Shown: positions 25,953 to 35,032 of the stretch, piece after piece
How positions within the stretch are numbered: the first letter of the stretch is position 1
How the letters are laid out: the number at the start of each line of letters is the position of its first letter
Origin: Bacillus sp. V3-13
Lineage (GTDB): Bacteria > Bacillota > Bacilli > Bacillales > Cytobacillaceae
Direction: 5' to 3'
DNA length: 64,000 nt
Assembly (NCBI RefSeq): GCF_002860165.1
Contig: NZ_PGUZ01000056.1
Span: 1-64,000, forward strand
Notes under the pieces: generated by a model
What the model saw: only the letters and a program-made list of their open reading frames with translations
Database searches by the model: none
What the model was told of the DNA's origin: nothing
Made by a program: the position numbers and the translations under genes

Positions 25953-26334
25953 TGTCTATCCCTCGTGTACAATTGTATTTTTTATATTATACGAATTATA
26001 CCACACATATTTTTGTAGAATAGTTATTAGAAAATTAGAACTTTAATTGAATAAAGGATTGTGCAATAGTTTTCCATGTGCACTTAATGCAGATTGACTG
26101 ACCTTATCGCTGCCAGCGTGGAGAGTATAAATTCCCGCAACATACTAAAGTGTCCCGAAATGTCTTTATACCAATGTTTTTGAGGATTTTGTTAATTTTG
26201 AAATGAACTGTTATTTCCGCTAGTCTTGTATAATATGTGACCAAAATGTTACCAGTGTTTGATCAATATTTTGTTTGAAAAATATATTTTTTGTACGGGA
26301 AAAGTAAAATCTTGAGATGTGATAGTATGCCGAA
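25953..26334. other. Intergenic region, permease promoter side
   Basis: Two TATAAT-like sequences on the minus strand (near 25983-26000) are candidate -10 elements for the permease. No gene, RNA or repeat is visible in the rest. Confidence 0.4.
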
Positions 26335-26607
26335 AATTGGACGAACTTGTTGGCACGCGAAGCGAAGGGCTATTTTGATCAATATGAACGCGTGGAGATC
26401 AGCATTTTACTCGGATTGGGAGATGAATGCGGGAAAGCTGCGGTTGAGTGGACTGCAGATCAATTCAATACTCATTACTTGGTTACCGAGAAAGGAAACA
26501 AAAGAACTGTCGAAAGCTTTAAAGACGGAAGAAAAATAGATTTCGGCGGCGATTTGGGTGTACATCAGTTACTGCTCGCATGCTCAATCAGCCTGAAAGA
26601 TTTGTAA
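26335..26607 (+). pseudogene. Fragment of a saccharopine dehydrogenase-like oxidoreductase
   Basis: Reads NWTNLLAREAKGYFDQ...VEISILLGLGDECGKAAVEW...SFKDGRKIDFGGDLG, about 85 residues that match the central part of the roughly 360-residue saccharopine dehydrogenase-like family. The NAD-binding N-terminus and the C-terminal part are missing. Remaining frames to 26770 have no recognisable content. Confidence 0.6.
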
Positions 26608-26813
26608 TACGCAGCGAAACGTTTAGAATACCGGGAAGGTGCTTTGCAGTTTTGGAAGGCAAAGCGTTCCCGACAGAAGTTGTAGTTCTCCCTATTTTGT
26701 TAGGGATGTTTTCGCTTTTGATTGTAATATTCCTGGATGTACGTTACTTTAGAGGCAGGAAATCACCAAAATAGCCTTTTAGCACAGCCGCGGTTCGTCT
26801 CCATCCACCTAAT

Positions 26814-26848
26814 AAAGGTACTGACCTCAGCGGACAGTGCCTTTTTCT
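26814..26848. terminator. Terminator between the remnant and the coat genes
   Basis: Stem AAAGGTACTG (26814-26823) / CAGTGCCTTT (26835-26844), one T-G pair; T-rich on the plus side and moderately on the minus side, so it can serve the coat genes ending at 26866. Confidence 0.6.
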
Positions 26849-26865
26849 TTGTACAACTTGCTTCG

Positions 26866-27222
26866 TTATTGGAACGTCGTTCTTGGATAAGGAAACTGAG
26901 AGGAGTAGTTGCTGAATTGGTTATAGCTTTGGTCAAGCGTAGCCTGCTGCTCAGCCTCCAATTTATAGTGGCCCTTGCGAAACATCAATTCATACATTTC
27001 ATACTGGCATTGATGCGTCTCATTCAACACTGTCATGATGTCTTGGTGAAGACTTGGGTGGCTTGCTTCTCTCGCAGATATATTAAAGCTGTCAGTTAAA
27101 TATTTCTCTAACGCTAGAATATCATTGACACGATCACGATCGTTCATATCGGGACCTTTGACTTTAGGCTCATTTGGGGGTTTAGGGTTCTTAATCGTAT
27201 TTGAGCTTTGATTTTTGATCAT
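26866..27222 (-). CDS. CotF-like spore coat protein (YraF/YhcQ type)
   Basis: 118 residues with the Coat F helical domain (NDILALEKYLTDSFNISAREASHPSLHQDIMTVLNETHQCQYEMYELMFRKGHY). A polar N-terminal arm rich in Asn/Pro/Lys. AGGAG precedes the ATG. Second gene of a two-gene coat operon, 17 bases behind the next entry. Expected to be made in the mother cell late in sporulation. Confidence 0.8.
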   Translation of the reverse strand: MIKNQSSNTIKNPKPPNEPKVKGPDMNDRDRVNDILALEKYLTDSFNISAREASHPSLHQDIMTVLNETHQCQYEMYELMFRKGHYKLEAEQQATLDQSYNQFSNYSSQFPYPRTTFQ

Positions 27223-27239
27223 TCCAAGTACACTCCTTA

Positions 27240-27521
27240 TTATTGTTGTAACTGATGCACCTTTTGCATTTCTGTCTTATTATTGTTTTGCAGATGTTTC
27301 AACAAGAGCTCATAATGACGTTGGTGCATCTGCCCTGCTTTATCAATGGCTTGGATGATTTCCGGATCGGAGCATTCGTTGGCAAAATGGCGGCATTTCT
27401 TCATAGCAATGAGCTCCCATGATAACTGATCTTTCAAATATAGATGGTCTTTTGTTGTAATAACTTGTGGTGGTTGCTGCATGACAGGCTGCTGTTGTTG
27501 TTGAGTTTGCATTTGTTCCAT
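27240..27521 (-). CDS. Spore coat protein, CotF-associated (YraG-like)
   Basis: 93 residues: Gln/Pro-rich head (MEQMQTQQQQQPVMQQPP) then a helical pair (DHLYLKDQLSWELIAMKKCRHFANECSDPEI, HQRHYELLLKHLQ) typical of small coat/ferritin-like proteins next to CotF. The start is placed at 27521 because AAAGGGG lies seven bases upstream; the longer frame upstream has no binding site. Cotranscribed with the CotF-like gene. Confidence 0.75.
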   Translation of the reverse strand: MEQMQTQQQQQPVMQQPPQVITTKDHLYLKDQLSWELIAMKKCRHFANECSDPEIIQAIDKAGQMHQRHYELLLKHLQNNNKTEMQKVHQLQQ

Positions 27522-27827
27522 ACTGGACCCCTTTCCTCTTTGGAAGTTTATAATTAACCTTCCACTATAGAAGAGAAAATATACATTTTCAACGGGTCTG
27601 AAGTCAGCTGCCACTAAATTCTTTGCTATATACGCTTCATAACGTGCCTGATGTTGCACCTTTTCCTGCTGCTTCCGTTCCTAGTAGTCACGGTAATTCC
27701 CTTTATGGCATAATTGATTGATTCTTAAATCCATGCTAGCTAATCCGAGGCAGCCATAACAGAGATTCGAAATTAAGGTTATGTTATTATAAAAAATAGA
27801 ATAACTATTTTGAAGGATGATGCGGTA
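27522..27827. other. Divergent intergenic region, no feature identified
   Basis: Separates the coat operon from the SEC-C gene and must contain both promoters; I could not assign a sporulation sigma-factor promoter with confidence. Confidence 0.4.
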
Positions 27828-29840
27828 ATGGTAAAGATCGGACGAAATGATTTATGCACTTGCGGGAGCGGGAAAAAGTATAAGAAATGCTGTGGAAAGA
27901 ACAATGTTGTATCATTGGAGCTTGTTATGGAGCAGGAACTGCAGGAAATCCAGCTCGATATTATTCGTTTCGCCATGACAAACTACCAAGAGGAAATGGA
28001 AGAATATTTGGAGCAGCGTTACGAGGAATTTGATATTCCTGATGATGCAATGGACATGTTTCACTTTTATGCATGCACGTGGTTCACTACCTCAGTTGAG
28101 TTAAATGAAAAGACGATATTGGCAGAGTATATAGATCGGCATATAGATCAATTTAATAGGCAGAGAATCAAGGATATTTTGCAGTCTTGGAAAAGTGCAA
28201 GACCGTCTGTTTCAATCATTCAGCAGGAAGAGAATGAGTATGTAATCTTAGAAGATATATTCACGAAAGAGGTCCGAAAGGTAAAAGTAACCGAAGAGGA
28301 AAGAAACTTGGATATTGGCGGATTGGTACTCGGAACCATTTTGCCTGTCGGGGCAACATCAATATTTTTCACTACTTTTTTTGATTTGCCAGCAGATGAA
28401 TCAAAGAAAGTGGAAGAAGACGTATTAACTTTTTATGAAAACAGTGGGGAAACAGACCCTGTCAGTTTTATGGAAACCTTTTTTCTTGAAGTGCTTGATC
28501 TCTTTTTGTTCGGAACAGCTGATGTATCCATCGAAGATTTAGAATGGCTTTCTCCTAAGCATATGGAAGTTGCAGTAAACTACCAAAAATTCATGGAAGA
28601 CAGTGGGAGTGGGGAAACGCTAATTAATGTAGGTATACTTCTTTGGCATAAGTACTGTTTGCAAAGAGATCCAACAATAAAAAAACCAAGTGTATACGTA
28701 GCAGCGCTCATCTATTTAGTTGATCAGTTACTCTTGTTCGGAGGGCTGGTTTCACAAAAAGATTTAGCCGAGGCATTTGATGTCTCCAGCGGCAGTATTT
28801 CAGCAAAATATAAAGATTTGGAGGACATCCTTTCTGATGAAATTGATGATCTGCGGAACATAATCGAGGACGCTGATTATGACTATGAAGACATTTATGG
28901 GGACGACCTTTTTGACGAAGATGATTTCGATGAGGACGACTACTTTTTTGAAGAGGAAAGCGGCAATCCTTTCATGAAGTCAAGGATCGCCATGGAACGG
29001 GAGCTTTTAAGCATGGAGCGTGAAATGGCTGATCGAAATTTCAAATCGATCGATGAAGTGAACGATTTTATGAATAAAAGGTTAAACAGCCGGCAATCAT
29101 CGCGGAAACCATTATCTGACAAAGAAAAAGCGCAGGAACTTTTATTTGATGCCTATGAATCGACAGGAAATAAGCGAAAGCAGCTCGCAGAAAAAGCATT
29201 AAAATTATATCCAAACAGTCCGGATGCTTATAATATTTTAGCAGAGTATGAAAAAAACCCCGAAGAACAGAAGAAGCTTTACTTAAAGGCCATGGAAGCT
29301 GGAGAAAAAGAGCTCGGGCCAGCATTTTTCAAGGAAAACAAAGGCCATTTTTGGGGCATAGTAAACACGCGTCCATATATGCGGGCAAAATATAACTATG
29401 CACTGCTTTTACATGGGATTGGAATGCTTAAAGAAGCGATTGAGCAATATGAGGAACTTCTGGAATTAAATGATATGGATAACCAGGGAGTTCGCTACCA
29501 ACTATTTGTTGCTTATGTAGAAAACGGCTTGCTTCAAAAAGCGGAATCTCTATTAAAACAATATAACGAAGACATAACAGCACATGGATTATACAACAAG
29601 TTACTCATTGAATACCTGCAAAACGGCCCATCACAGAAGGCCAAGAAACAATTAAAAAAGGCAAAGGACAATAACCCATATGTCATCGATTATTTAATAC
29701 AAAAAAAGAAATTTCCCCGATCCAGTCCGGCTACATATGGGTTAGGTGATGAATCCGAGGCTATTGTTTATGCAGATCAGCATCTGCATTTATGGAGAGG
29801 CAATGTTGAGCTAATTGAATGGTTGAAGAAGTCCAGGTAA
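27828..29840 (+). CDS. Large SEC-C protein with acidic linker and TPR-like C-terminus
   Basis: 670 residues. N-terminal SEC-C zinc motif (MVKIGRNDLCTCGSGKKYKKCC). A middle helical domain includes an HTH-like stretch (VSQKDLAEAFDVSSGSISAKYKDL, about 320-345). Then comes an extremely acidic linker (about 350-390, mostly Asp/Glu), and the C-terminal third has TPR-like helices (LYPNSPDAYNILAEYEKNPEEQKKLYLKAMEAG). ATG 27828 fits an AAGG 11 bases upstream; the TTG at 27810 has none. Function unknown. Its first 22 residues are nearly those of the remnant at 21270. Confidence 0.7.
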   Translation: MVKIGRNDLCTCGSGKKYKKCCGKNNVVSLELVMEQELQEIQLDIIRFAMTNYQEEMEEYLEQRYEEFDIPDDAMDMFHFYACTWFTTSVELNEKTILAEYIDRHIDQFNRQRIKDILQSWKSARPSVSIIQQEENEYVILEDIFTKEVRKVKVTEEERNLDIGGLVLGTILPVGATSIFFTTFFDLPADESKKVEEDVLTFYENSGETDPVSFMETFFLEVLDLFLFGTADVSIEDLEWLSPKHMEVAVNYQKFMEDSGSGETLINVGILLWHKYCLQRDPTIKKPSVYVAALIYLVDQLLLFGGLVSQKDLAEAFDVSSGSISAKYKDLEDILSDEIDDLRNIIEDADYDYEDIYGDDLFDEDDFDEDDYFFEEESGNPFMKSRIAMERELLSMEREMADRNFKSIDEVNDFMNKRLNSRQSSRKPLSDKEKAQELLFDAYESTGNKRKQLAEKALKLYPNSPDAYNILAEYEKNPEEQKKLYLKAMEAGEKELGPAFFKENKGHFWGIVNTRPYMRAKYNYALLLHGIGMLKEAIEQYEELLELNDMDNQGVRYQLFVAYVENGLLQKAESLLKQYNEDITAHGLYNKLLIEYLQNGPSQKAKKQLKKAKDNNPYVIDYLIQKKKFPRSSPATYGLGDESEAIVYADQHLHLWRGNVELIEWLKKSR

Positions 29841-30219
29841 CCGTTGTTGGTTGACCTATTATAAACGAAATGAAACTTCGAATCATCGCCCGCTAAGTTG
29901 TTGCTGTTTTCTTAATGCGAACTTATCTCAATGCTTGGGTTGAAGCAACTTTATTGTCCAGCTGGCTGTATGTTTCCAGATAATATCGCAATTACCTAGA
30001 AAATGTTTGCTCAAAAGGAACACATAAGCAAAAAGGTAGCGCCCGGAGTTTGTTGCAAAACCTGAGCGCTATCAACAATATATAAAAAAGGGGGAGTTGG
30101 ATTACGTCTCCAACTGCGCTAAATATATCACTTTTGTTCGAAATTTAGGGTCGATTTTTGAAAATCAGATGTTGGGAAAATTTTAGTCAGACAAAATGAA
30201 GAAGCTTGAGCCAGGAATT
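29841..30219. other. Intergenic region with minor hairpins
   Basis: Holds a GGTAGCGC/GCGCTATC hairpin (about 30036-30090) and a GTTGGA/TCCAAC hairpin near 30100. No gene recognised. Confidence 0.35.
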
Positions 30220-30258
30220 AAAATCCGCATTCTTGATTGAAAAATGCGGATTTTTAAC
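30220..30258 (+). terminator. Hairpin upstream of the YuzC-like gene
   Basis: Perfect 12-bp stem AAAATCCGCATT / AATGCGGATTTT. Its loop and lower stem are almost the same as those of the hairpin at 30792 downstream of the gene. Confidence 0.65.
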
Positions 30259-30420
30259 GTAGTTGTTTTATGACTAACATCCAATCGTTCACGCTCCAGT
30301 CAGCCCTTGCATGAGGATCGAAATTTAAGGTTTATTGTCTTTTTTTACTATAGTACGGCAGCTCACCAAAATTAGGCAGAATGCGTATGAATAAGTGTAT
30401 GACAAATAGGGAGGCTTTTT

Positions 30421-30774
30421 ATGTATTACTTCGAATATGATCCACTGTATCCTCACCTTATGAACCGTCAACAGTATGCGTTCCCTCCAGTTGATGTTAC
30501 TACTTTCGCTCATTCAGTAACTGCGTTTCAGAAAATTGCCAATGAGGCCAGTGTTATACTTAAAAAATTGGCTGACCGAAAATTTGCTCATAGTTTAATG
30601 GCAGCAGCTCAGGTTGGAAATCAGATGGAAGTAGATCGTTTGATAAAATCGATAGGAACGACTACACCAGTAACAACTACTTATACCCCAACAGGTGTTT
30701 TATTAACAATTCACGCTCAGGCTCAAGGCTCACAATGTTGTACTTTAACGATGTTTCTTAAATGGGGGCAATAG
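30421..30774 (+). CDS. YuzC-like sporulation-associated protein
   Basis: 117 residues: Tyr/Pro-rich start (MYYFEYDPLYPHLM) and a conserved C-terminal half (FAHSLMAAAQVGNQMEVDRLIKSIG, then TPTGVLLTIHAQ, CCTLTMFLKWG) that I recognise from B. subtilis YuzC and relatives. AGGGAGG precedes the ATG. Members are restricted to spore formers; exact role unknown. Flanked by two nearly identical hairpins. Confidence 0.7.
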   Translation: MYYFEYDPLYPHLMNRQQYAFPPVDVTTFAHSVTAFQKIANEASVILKKLADRKFAHSLMAAAQVGNQMEVDRLIKSIGTTTPVTTTYTPTGVLLTIHAQAQGSQCCTLTMFLKWGQ

Positions 30775-30791
30775 AATGGAATATTTGGTTT

Positions 30792-30826
30792 AAGCCGCAT
30801 TCTTCATTGAAAAATGCGGCTTTTTG
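30792..30826 (+). terminator. Terminator of the YuzC-like gene
   Basis: Perfect 10-bp stem AAGCCGCATT (30792-30801) / AATGCGGCTT (30813-30822) followed by T's. Confidence 0.75.
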
Positions 30827-30845
30827 AAAATATATTTGTTATCAA

Positions 30846-30956
30846 TTACTTTTTCTGAATAAGACCAAAACCAAGTCCAACAGGGTCAACCAGGTATGCA
30901 GAAAATACGGTGCCTGACCCCTGGTATGTTGAACGTTGTTTTCCTGCATCAACCAT
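30846..30956 (-). pseudogene. C-terminal remnant of an unidentified protein
   Basis: 36 codons on the minus strand reading GKQRSTYQGSGTVFSAYLVD then PVGLGFGLIQKK-stop. Good coding character but no binding site at the ATG, and the open frame runs on upstream without a start. Probably the tail of a lost gene; family not identified. Confidence 0.35.
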
Positions 30957-31051
30957 CGTCCTTTTATTAAAGGCTCTGTTAAATAATTGAGTTGATTTTA
31001 AAATTATATTTGGTTACTAAACTATTGCTCCGCTCTTTTATAAATAAATAC

Positions 31052-31087
31052 AAAAATACCATTAGTGTTTACGCTAATGGTATTTTT
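31052..31087. terminator. Bidirectional terminator behind the QorB-like gene
   Basis: Perfect 14-bp stem: AAAAATACCATTAG / CTAATGGTATTTTT with an 8-base loop. Confidence 0.85.
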
Positions 31088-31119
31088 GTATCTTGAAACT
31101 GATTAGCTATGCTTTATTC

Positions 31120-31992
31120 TTATTTTGTTTGAGAGATTTCGTGAACAATTTGGGTCAGTGCCTTGTTAATTAGGGTCACTGGACGACCGAGCACTTTTTC
31201 GAAATCATTGCTTGCAATTTCCAATGCTCCGTCTCGAATACCTTTTTGGATGTCAACGAGCATAGGAACGATGAAATCTGGTACGCCAGCACCTTTCATA
31301 ATTTCAGCATAAGTGGCATCATCGACCTGTTGTACAGGTACTTCTTTGCCTAATACAGTACCAAGAGCAGATGCCAGTTCTTCCTGAGTCATTAGCTTAC
31401 CAGAAAGTTCGTAGATTGTATTTTCGTGACCGTTGCCAGAAAGTACAGCTGCTGCTGCTTCTGCATAATCTTGTTGTAGTGCCCAACCTACCTTGCCAGA
31501 ACCTGCAGATGTTACCCAAGGGGCTCCTGCCAGGACACCCTGAATGCTCGAAATTTCGTTCTCCAGGTACCAGTTGTTGCGTAAGAAGGAGTAAGGAATG
31601 CCTGTTTTCAAAATGGCTTCTTCCGTAGCAACGTGTGGTGGGGCAAGGAACATTGTGCTTTCACTTGCATTCCCTAAACTGGTATAAGCAATAAATTTAA
31701 CTTGAGCACGCTCTGCCGCAGCTACTGCATCTGTGTGTTGTCGGATTCTTGTTTCGTTGTCTCCATCCGCAGAAATAATTAATAAGCGATCGATACCTTC
31801 AAAAGCTGAAACCAATGTTTCGGGACGGTCAAAATCTCCGTGCCGAACTTCTACGCCACGAGACCGAAATCCTTCTGCCTTCTCTGGATTTCGAACACTA
31901 ACAACTAATTGACTTGCTGGTACAGTTTTCAATAATGTCTCTACAACTTTCGTTCCTAATTTTCCTGTTGCACCTGTCACTAACATTTTCAT
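31120..31992 (-). CDS. NmrA/QorB-type NAD(P)H-dependent oxidoreductase
   Basis: 290 residues, atypical short-chain dehydrogenase with the N-terminal nucleotide-binding loop GATGKLG and NmrA-like body (FIAYTSLGNA; SFLRNNWYLEN). Closest to QorB/YtfG quinone oxidoreductase 2. Divergently oriented from an Rrf2-family regulator with palindromes in between, so probably controlled by it, as with redox- or electrophile-sensing Rrf2 proteins. Substrate likely a quinone, by family only. Confidence 0.85.
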   Translation of the reverse strand: MKMLVTGATGKLGTKVVETLLKTVPASQLVVSVRNPEKAEGFRSRGVEVRHGDFDRPETLVSAFEGIDRLLIISADGDNETRIRQHTDAVAAAERAQVKFIAYTSLGNASESTMFLAPPHVATEEAILKTGIPYSFLRNNWYLENEISSIQGVLAGAPWVTSAGSGKVGWALQQDYAEAAAAVLSGNGHENTIYELSGKLMTQEELASALGTVLGKEVPVQQVDDATYAEIMKGAGVPDFIVPMLVDIQKGIRDGALEIASNDFEKVLGRPVTLINKALTQIVHEISQTK

Positions 31993-32051
31993 TTTCTATT
32001 CCTCCAATATATGTTTTGTTAAAATCTTTCTTATTAAGTTGTAATAAATTT

Positions 32052-32065
32052 GATTACCTGTAATC
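32052..32065. promoter_or_regulatory. Palindrome near the QorB-like gene, possible Rrf2 operator
   Basis: GATTACCTGTAATC, perfect 6-bp arms. Shares the TGTAAT half-site with the element at 32149. Confidence 0.5.
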
Positions 32066-32148
32066 ATGATAGTTACTTTATGTTTTTTTGTCAACAAATT
32101 CAAAAAACCTTTTTTAATTTTGTTCTTTATTTTAAGGTATAATACATT

Positions 32149-32167
32149 TGTAATTGAATTAATTACA
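32149..32167. promoter_or_regulatory. Palindrome at the rrf2 promoter, possible autoregulatory operator
   Basis: TGTAATTGAATTAATTACA, perfect 7-bp arms with a 5-base centre, just downstream of TATAAT at 32138-32143. Confidence 0.6.
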
Positions 32168-32218
32168 TGATACAACGTGGAGGTATTTTGTTATAAACAT
32201 AAGGAAGGTGACTGAAAA

Positions 32219-32671
32219 TTGTTTATAAGTAGTCGATTTGCCGTTGGAATTCATATATTAGCTCTTATTGAAATAAATAAAGAGGGGATAAGCTCATCAG
32301 AATTTTTAGCAGGTAGTGTAAACACGAATCCTGCCGTGATAAGAAAAATTATGGGGATGCTTAAAAAAGCAGGGTTAGTAGAAGTACATCCTGGTATTGC
32401 GGGAGCTAAACTAGCTAGGGATTTATCTGACATTACATTACTGGACATATATAAGGCGGTTAATGTTGTACAAGAGAAAGAATTGTTTAGTGTACATGAA
32501 GATCCAAATCCAGCTTGCACTGTGGGAAGGAATATCCAAGATACAGTAGGTCCATTATTTACAGCTGCTCAATTAGCATTGGAGAAAACTTTGGGAAATG
32601 TAACCCTTGAAGATGTTGTAAAGGATATTGTTAATAAAGAAAAATTAACCAGTAATGAATTAAGCAATTAA
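32219..32671 (+). CDS. Rrf2-family transcriptional regulator
   Basis: 150 residues with N-terminal winged HTH (SSEFLAGSVNTNPAVIRKIMGMLKKAGLV) and the Gly-rich wing GIAGAKLARDLSDI. One Cys (NPACTVG) lies in the region where redox-sensing Rrf2 proteins carry ligands, but there is no three-Cys cluster site, so a one-Cys YwnA-like type is likely. TTG start with AGGAAGGTG eight bases upstream. Divergent from the QorB-like gene. Confidence 0.85.
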   Translation: MFISSRFAVGIHILALIEINKEGISSSEFLAGSVNTNPAVIRKIMGMLKKAGLVEVHPGIAGAKLARDLSDITLLDIYKAVNVVQEKELFSVHEDPNPACTVGRNIQDTVGPLFTAAQLALEKTLGNVTLEDVVKDIVNKEKLTSNELSN

Positions 32672-32675
32672 TAGT

Positions 32676-32706
32676 AGACGTTCTTTTCAAGAATGTCTTT
32701 TTTTAT
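32676..32706 (+). terminator. Terminator of the rrf2 gene
   Basis: AGACGTTCTT (32676-32685) / AAGAATGTCT (32689-32698), one G-T pair, then T's. The following 386 bases to the Uma2 gene contain no recognisable gene. Confidence 0.75.
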
Positions 32707-33092
32707 GTTGAAGATATGGTACAAAACTTCATTTCTACACCTATCCTATAATAAACTTTGACTTTCTGAGACTATCATATGTTTCTTCCACAGGAAAAAG
32801 GCATGCGAAAATAAGCATATCTTTCATAATAGATTCGATCTTGGTGTGGCTTGTCTACGCAGAAACGTATTGAAGTAAATTACGGAAACCTTTGGCACTC
32901 ATGGAAAAACATCCCGTACATACGTTCGTGTTAATTAACTGAATTATAACAACTATTGCACAGAAGGACAAATATCAACATAGATCTTTAACACAGCCTT
33001 ATTAAAATTAAGTTGCTCGCGATAGATAGGCACACATCAATACGAAAAATGGTAAAATGGAAATAATAAGTTTAAGTAGGGGAGTGAACATA

Positions 33093-33653
33093 ATGGCTCT
33101 ACCCGGAGATTCCTTTGTTACATTAGAGGAGTACTTTAAAATGAGGGAAAATAGCGAAGACATATTGGAATATATAGACGGTAATGTTTTTATGTCGCCA
33201 TCTCCATCGACAAAACATCAAAGAGTGTCAAGCAAGCTTCAAACTAAATTCGGAATATTCCTTCAAGGGAATCTGTGCGAAGTGTTTGCTGCACCTTACA
33301 ACATTGAATTAAAAAAAGATGGGATTGAAGGAACTAAGATTGTCATCCCGGATTTAAGTATTATTTATGATAAAACTGGTTTTACTGATGCCAGATATAT
33401 CGGCGTTCCAACTCTAATCGTTGAGATACTGAGTCCCTCTAATCAGTCTCATGATTTGGTTACAAAACTAAACATTTATATGGAATATGGTGTGAAAGAG
33501 TATTGGATTGTAAATCCCATACTGAATGTGATAACGGTTTATATTCTGAATGCTGAAGATATGTATGAACAATATGACATTAAAGCACAGTCAGGCAAAA
33601 TTAAATCAAAAGTGCTCAACGGATTAAATATTGATTTACAGGATATTTTCTAA
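33093..33653 (+). CDS. Uma2-family (DUF820) putative endonuclease
   Basis: 186 residues. PD-(D/E)XK-like nuclease core of the Uma2 family: YIDGNVFMSPSPSTKHQ at the front, active-site Asp in VIPDLSIIYD, Glu in LIVEILSPSNQSHD and Lys in DLVTKLNIY, followed by GVKEYWIV. The family is abundant in cyanobacteria and sporadic in Bacillus; biological role unknown. ATG 33093 is chosen because AGGGGAG lies nine bases upstream. Single gene. Confidence 0.8.
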   Translation: MALPGDSFVTLEEYFKMRENSEDILEYIDGNVFMSPSPSTKHQRVSSKLQTKFGIFLQGNLCEVFAAPYNIELKKDGIEGTKIVIPDLSIIYDKTGFTDARYIGVPTLIVEILSPSNQSHDLVTKLNIYMEYGVKEYWIVNPILNVITVYILNAEDMYEQYDIKAQSGKIKSKVLNGLNIDLQDIF

Positions 33654-33741
33654 TTTTTCTCTGGACGCAGAATAAGATGAGAGTAAAAAACCGTGCCTGC
33701 CCTATATGTTAACGAGTTAACGCAGTGAAGGGAATGGAAAT

Positions 33742-34506
33742 ATGAAAAAAACAGTAACCGTCAAAGGAATCACAATCGGGGAAGGTGTTCCAAAAGTCTG
33801 TGTCCCGATGGTGGGCGAAACGTTATCGCAATTAACGGAAGAAGCCGAATCACTCTTAACGCTTGATTTGGATGTAGTTGAATGGCGGGCCGACTTTTTT
33901 GAAGACGTGGAAGATATTGATAAAGTGAAATCCGCACTTAAAGAAATTCGTGCCATTCTACCGGACACGCCGCTCATATTCACATTTCGCAGTGCTAAAG
34001 AAGGCGGTGAAAAAGAGGTCAGTGCAGCTTTTTACCAGGCTTTAAACAAGGCAGTTGTCGAAACAGGCCTCGTTGACATTATTGATGTGGAGCTATTCAA
34101 TGATGAAAAAGATGTCAAAATGCTGATTGATGCGGCCCATGCCAACAATGTGTACACGATTATTTCCAATCATGACTTTGATAAGACACCGCCAAAAGAA
34201 GAAATTATTTCGAGGCTGCGCAAAGCTCAGCAATTGGGTGGTGACCTGCCTAAAATTGCGGTGATGCCAACCAGTCCTGCTGATGTAATTGTTTTACTTG
34301 ACGCAACCTATACAATGGCAGAAAAGTATGCAGACCGTCCGATCATTACGATGTCGATGGCCGGAAAAGGTATGATCAGCCGATTGACAGGCGAAGTTTT
34401 TGGCTCGGCAATGACTTTTGGAGCAGCAAAGAAAGCCTCAGCACCCGGCCAGGTCGCTGTTTCAGAATTAAGAAATGTATTATCTTTGTTACACTCAAAC
34501 TTATAA
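33742..34506 (+). CDS. aroD: Type I 3-dehydroquinate dehydratase
   Basis: 254 residues, usual length. Class I active site: His of IISNHDF and the Schiff-base Lys of LPKIAVMPTS; substrate-binding Arg in VEWRADFFED and SMAGKGMISR near the end. It performs the third step of the shikimate pathway, 3-dehydroquinate to 3-dehydroshikimate. Stands alone here, outside any aro operon. Confidence 0.93.
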   Translation: MKKTVTVKGITIGEGVPKVCVPMVGETLSQLTEEAESLLTLDLDVVEWRADFFEDVEDIDKVKSALKEIRAILPDTPLIFTFRSAKEGGEKEVSAAFYQALNKAVVETGLVDIIDVELFNDEKDVKMLIDAAHANNVYTIISNHDFDKTPPKEEIISRLRKAQQLGGDLPKIAVMPTSPADVIVLLDATYTMAEKYADRPIITMSMAGKGMISRLTGEVFGSAMTFGAAKKASAPGQVAVSELRNVLSLLHSNL

Positions 34507-34511
34507 AAAGT

Positions 34512-34550
34512 AAAGGCACCTGCGTCCGAAGCATGGAACCAGGTGCTTTC
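34512..34550 (+). terminator. Terminator of aroD
   Basis: GCACCTG (34516-34522) / CAGGTGC (34540-34546), followed by TTTCTC. Confidence 0.6.
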
Positions 34551-34656
34551 TCATTTCTAAACTGCGAGAACTGTGGTTTTAATGATGATGGGGATTTTTC
34601 CTCTTTACATAGAGGTTTAGGCAAGGTAAGATTTTCTAAAAGGGGAGGTGAAAAAA

Positions 34657-34869
34657 ATGAAAAGCAAAGTTGTTGCCGGTGTTTTAGGTATTCTATTAGG
34701 CAGTTTTGGTGCGCATAAGTTCTATCTCGGTAAGATTGGAATGGGAATTCTTTATCTTGTTTTCTCCTGGACGGGAATACCGGGAATTATTGGTCTAATC
34801 GAAGGAATTATATATTTAGTTAAATCCGACGAAGAATTCGAACAAAAGTATGTTAAAGCATCACATTGA
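34657..34869 (+). CDS. TM2-domain membrane protein
   Basis: 70 residues; two membrane segments separated by a tight turn, with the TM2 hallmarks GSFGAHKFYLGKIGMGILYLVFSW split by the usual G-A-H-x-F-Y-L-G motif. AGGGGAGGTG is six bases before the ATG. Function of small TM2 proteins in bacteria is unknown. Confidence 0.85.
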   Translation: MKSKVVAGVLGILLGSFGAHKFYLGKIGMGILYLVFSWTGIPGIIGLIEGIIYLVKSDEEFEQKYVKASH

Positions 34870-34896
34870 TATTATTTATAATTCTTATTTTTAATC

Positions 34897-34921
34897 CCCG
34901 CGTTTTTGAACGCGGGTTTTC
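34897..34921 (+). terminator. Terminator of the TM2 gene
   Basis: Perfect 8-bp stem CCCGCGTT / AACGCGGG followed by TTTTC. Confidence 0.85.
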
Positions 34922-35032
34922 TTTATGTTTATGACTTAATTTATGTTCTGTTAATAACACTTCCTGTGTTTTCATTATAGATGGAAACACGCTATACACT
35001 TTTTATCCCCAAGCAAAATGTTAATTTGCTAA

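Noticed and set aside
26580-27099. Plus-strand ORFs of 64 and 120 codons around 26.6-27.1 kb
   Set aside because: One is downstream debris of the dehydrogenase fragment, the other lies antisense to the CotF-like gene and crosses a terminator.
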